Assembly (NCBI GenBank): GCA_031282735.1
Contig: JAITDE010000069.1
Coordinates: 1 to 64,000 of the forward strand
Reading direction: 5' to 3'
DNA length: 64,000 nucleotides
Source of the DNA: Oscillospiraceae bacterium
Lineage (GTDB): Bacteria; Bacillota; Clostridia; Oscillospirales; Acutalibacteraceae
This document shows, piece after piece, positions 63,237 to 64,000 of this stretch; positions within the stretch are counted from its first letter, which is position 1; the number at the start of each line of letters is the position of its first letter. The notes beneath the pieces were generated by a model. It was not told where the DNA came from. It worked only from the letters and a program-made list of their open reading frames with translations, and did not search any database. The position numbers were made by a program, and so were the translations under genes.

Positions 63237-63803
63237 TTGAACGTTTATGATTTTGATAACACGCTCTACAAAGGAGAGAGCGGTATCGCGCTGTTTTTCT
63301 TTTATTTGCGCAAGCGTCCGTCGCTGTTGCGCATGATGCCCATTGTTGTTCAGGGCGGTCTAAAATACAAATTGGGTCTGGTCAAAATTGACGAAGTCGC
63401 CCGACGTTACGCCAAATACATTGAGGTTTTTTTGCGGGGCATTCAGGATTACAAAGCGGACGCGAAAGAGTTTTGGGATCGATACGAACACCGGCTCCAA
63501 CCATTTTACAAAAATATGCAAAAATCGGACGATTTGATTGTCTCCGCCAGCCCTGAGCAATCGCTGGAGGAAGTTTGCAAGCGCATGGGCGTTTCACGTT
63601 GGATCGGCACACGCATCGACGAAGAAAACGCGCGGCTTACGTTTGTCTGTTTCCGCGAAAACAAGGCAAAGGCCTTTTTGGAACGCTATCCCAATGAACA
63701 AATTGATAATCTTTACACCGATTCCATGTATGATACGCCGTTGATGGAACTGTCGAAACATGTATATTTGGTGCGCAAGGGCAAGTTGATAAAAATCAAA
63801 TAG
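63237..63803 (+). CDS. HAD-superfamily phosphatase-like hydrolase
   Basis: 188 residues. Motif I 'YDFDNTLYKGES' (nucleophile Asp5, acid Asp7), motif II 'LIVSASPEQ', and a late 'LYTDSMYDTPLM' matching motif III/IV (DSxxD). This fits the HAD-IB phosphoserine-phosphatase-like group with a helical cap. Start is TTG at 63237, 5-6 bases after AAAGAGG; no ATG is available before the motif. Substrate unknown. Confidence 0.82.
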   Translation: MNVYDFDNTLYKGESGIALFFFYLRKRPSLLRMMPIVVQGGLKYKLGLVKIDEVARRYAKYIEVFLRGIQDYKADAKEFWDRYEHRLQPFYKNMQKSDDLIVSASPEQSLEEVCKRMGVSRWIGTRIDEENARLTFVCFRENKAKAFLERYPNEQIDNLYTDSMYDTPLMELSKHVYLVRKGKLIKIK

Positions 63804-63815
63804 CGAGGTGCATCC

Positions 63816-64000
63816 ATGCAATTTTTGGGTGAGGATTTTTTGTTGCCGACCGTGACGGCGCGCGCGTTGTTTGCCTGCGCAAAGGAACAGCCTATTTTGG
63901 ATTGGCATTGCCATTTATCCCCAAAAGAGATTGACCAAAACGCACAGCCGAAGAACATAACAGAGTTGTGGCTTGGCGGAGACCACTACAAATGGCGCGC
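63816..64000 (+). CDS. uxaC: Glucuronate isomerase UxaC, N-terminal part (3' truncated by window)
   Basis: The first 61 residues contain '[14 protein letters not shown]' (metal-binding HxH) and end in '[12 protein letters not shown]', both hallmarks of UxaC. It isomerises glucuronate/galacturonate to the keto sugar in hexuronate breakdown. GAGGTG lies 7 bases before the ATG. The gene leaves the window at base 64000, so it is absent from the ORF track. Confidence 0.9.
   Translation, partial: MQFLGEDFLLPTVTARALFACAKEQPILDWHCHLSPKEIDQNAQPKNITELWLGGDHYKWR

Overview
This window looks like a chromosomal segment of an endospore-forming, low-GC-lineage Firmicute, most likely a Clostridia member near Oscillospirales/Ruminococcaceae. 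That is an inference from gene content: mcsA-mcsB-clpC, spoIIR, a YtvI-like protein, two LytR-CpsA-Psr proteins, an SRP RNA upstream of dnaX, a B. subtilis-type Fe-S PurF, a Na+-pumping oxaloacetate decarboxylase and a glycyl radical enzyme (the last two suggest anaerobic life). I see no transposase, phage gene, integrase or CRISPR array. Most of the window is ordinary housekeeping sequence.

Layout. 0-5 kb: 3' end of a neutral-ceramidase-like gene, then mcsA-mcsB-clpC without an adjacent ctsR. 5-11.5 kb: spoIIR (minus), ytvI-thyA, two LCP genes overlapping trpF. 11.6-16.7 kb: a solitary 5S rRNA gene with its own promoter and terminator, then purE-purC-purF-purM-purN. 16.6-20.3 kb: a ParC/GyrA-like topoisomerase subunit (minus), a small membrane protein and a secreted endonuclease/phosphatase-fold protein. 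20.4-25.2 kb: a Ca2+-type P-ATPase behind a leader with a strong attenuator-like hairpin, a family 4 glycosyltransferase and nadA. 25.2-32.4 kb (mostly minus): a GlmU C-terminal-domain-only protein, dinB, tRNA-Arg, an exported protein, a CDP-glycerol transferase, a 32-residue membrane peptide, an ATP-grasp protein, dnaX and SRP RNA. 32.4-38.3 kb (minus): oadA-oadG-biotin carrier-oadB followed by trpB-trpA. 38.3-47.5 kb: glyS, a GH13 amylase, secA, dCMP deaminase and an ABC exporter with a zinc-ribbon extension. 48-54 kb: a cysteine-rich Cna-B/Ig-like protein, a HEAT-like protein, rsmI and an orphan glycyl radical enzyme. 53.7-64 kb: a TtcA-like protein, rlmD, ychF-metK, tRNA-Thr, a purple-acid-phosphatase-like protein, trpD-trpC, a lipoprotein, a HAD phosphatase and the start of uxaC.

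How the genes fit together. Tryptophan genes are split over three loci (trpF; trpBA; trpDC). Protein quality control (McsAB-ClpC), envelope assembly (LCP proteins, CDP-glycerol transferase, SecA), purine synthesis and Na+ bioenergetics (oad) are all represented.

The most unusual signals are: (1) a modular intergenic repeat built on a GCGAAGCG core plus an A/T-rich perfect palindrome, in at least nine places, almost always at gene 3' ends and in several cases supplying the last codons of genes; (2) a glycyl radical enzyme with a CNWC active-site loop lacking the usual Cys-x-Glu, and no activase nearby; (3) an attenuator-like leader on the P-type ATPase; (4) short leader or micro-ORFs; (5) a free-standing GlmU acetyltransferase domain. 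Start sites were chosen by Shine-Dalgarno position and often differ from the ORF track. All assignments come from reading the sequence by eye; no database search was possible.
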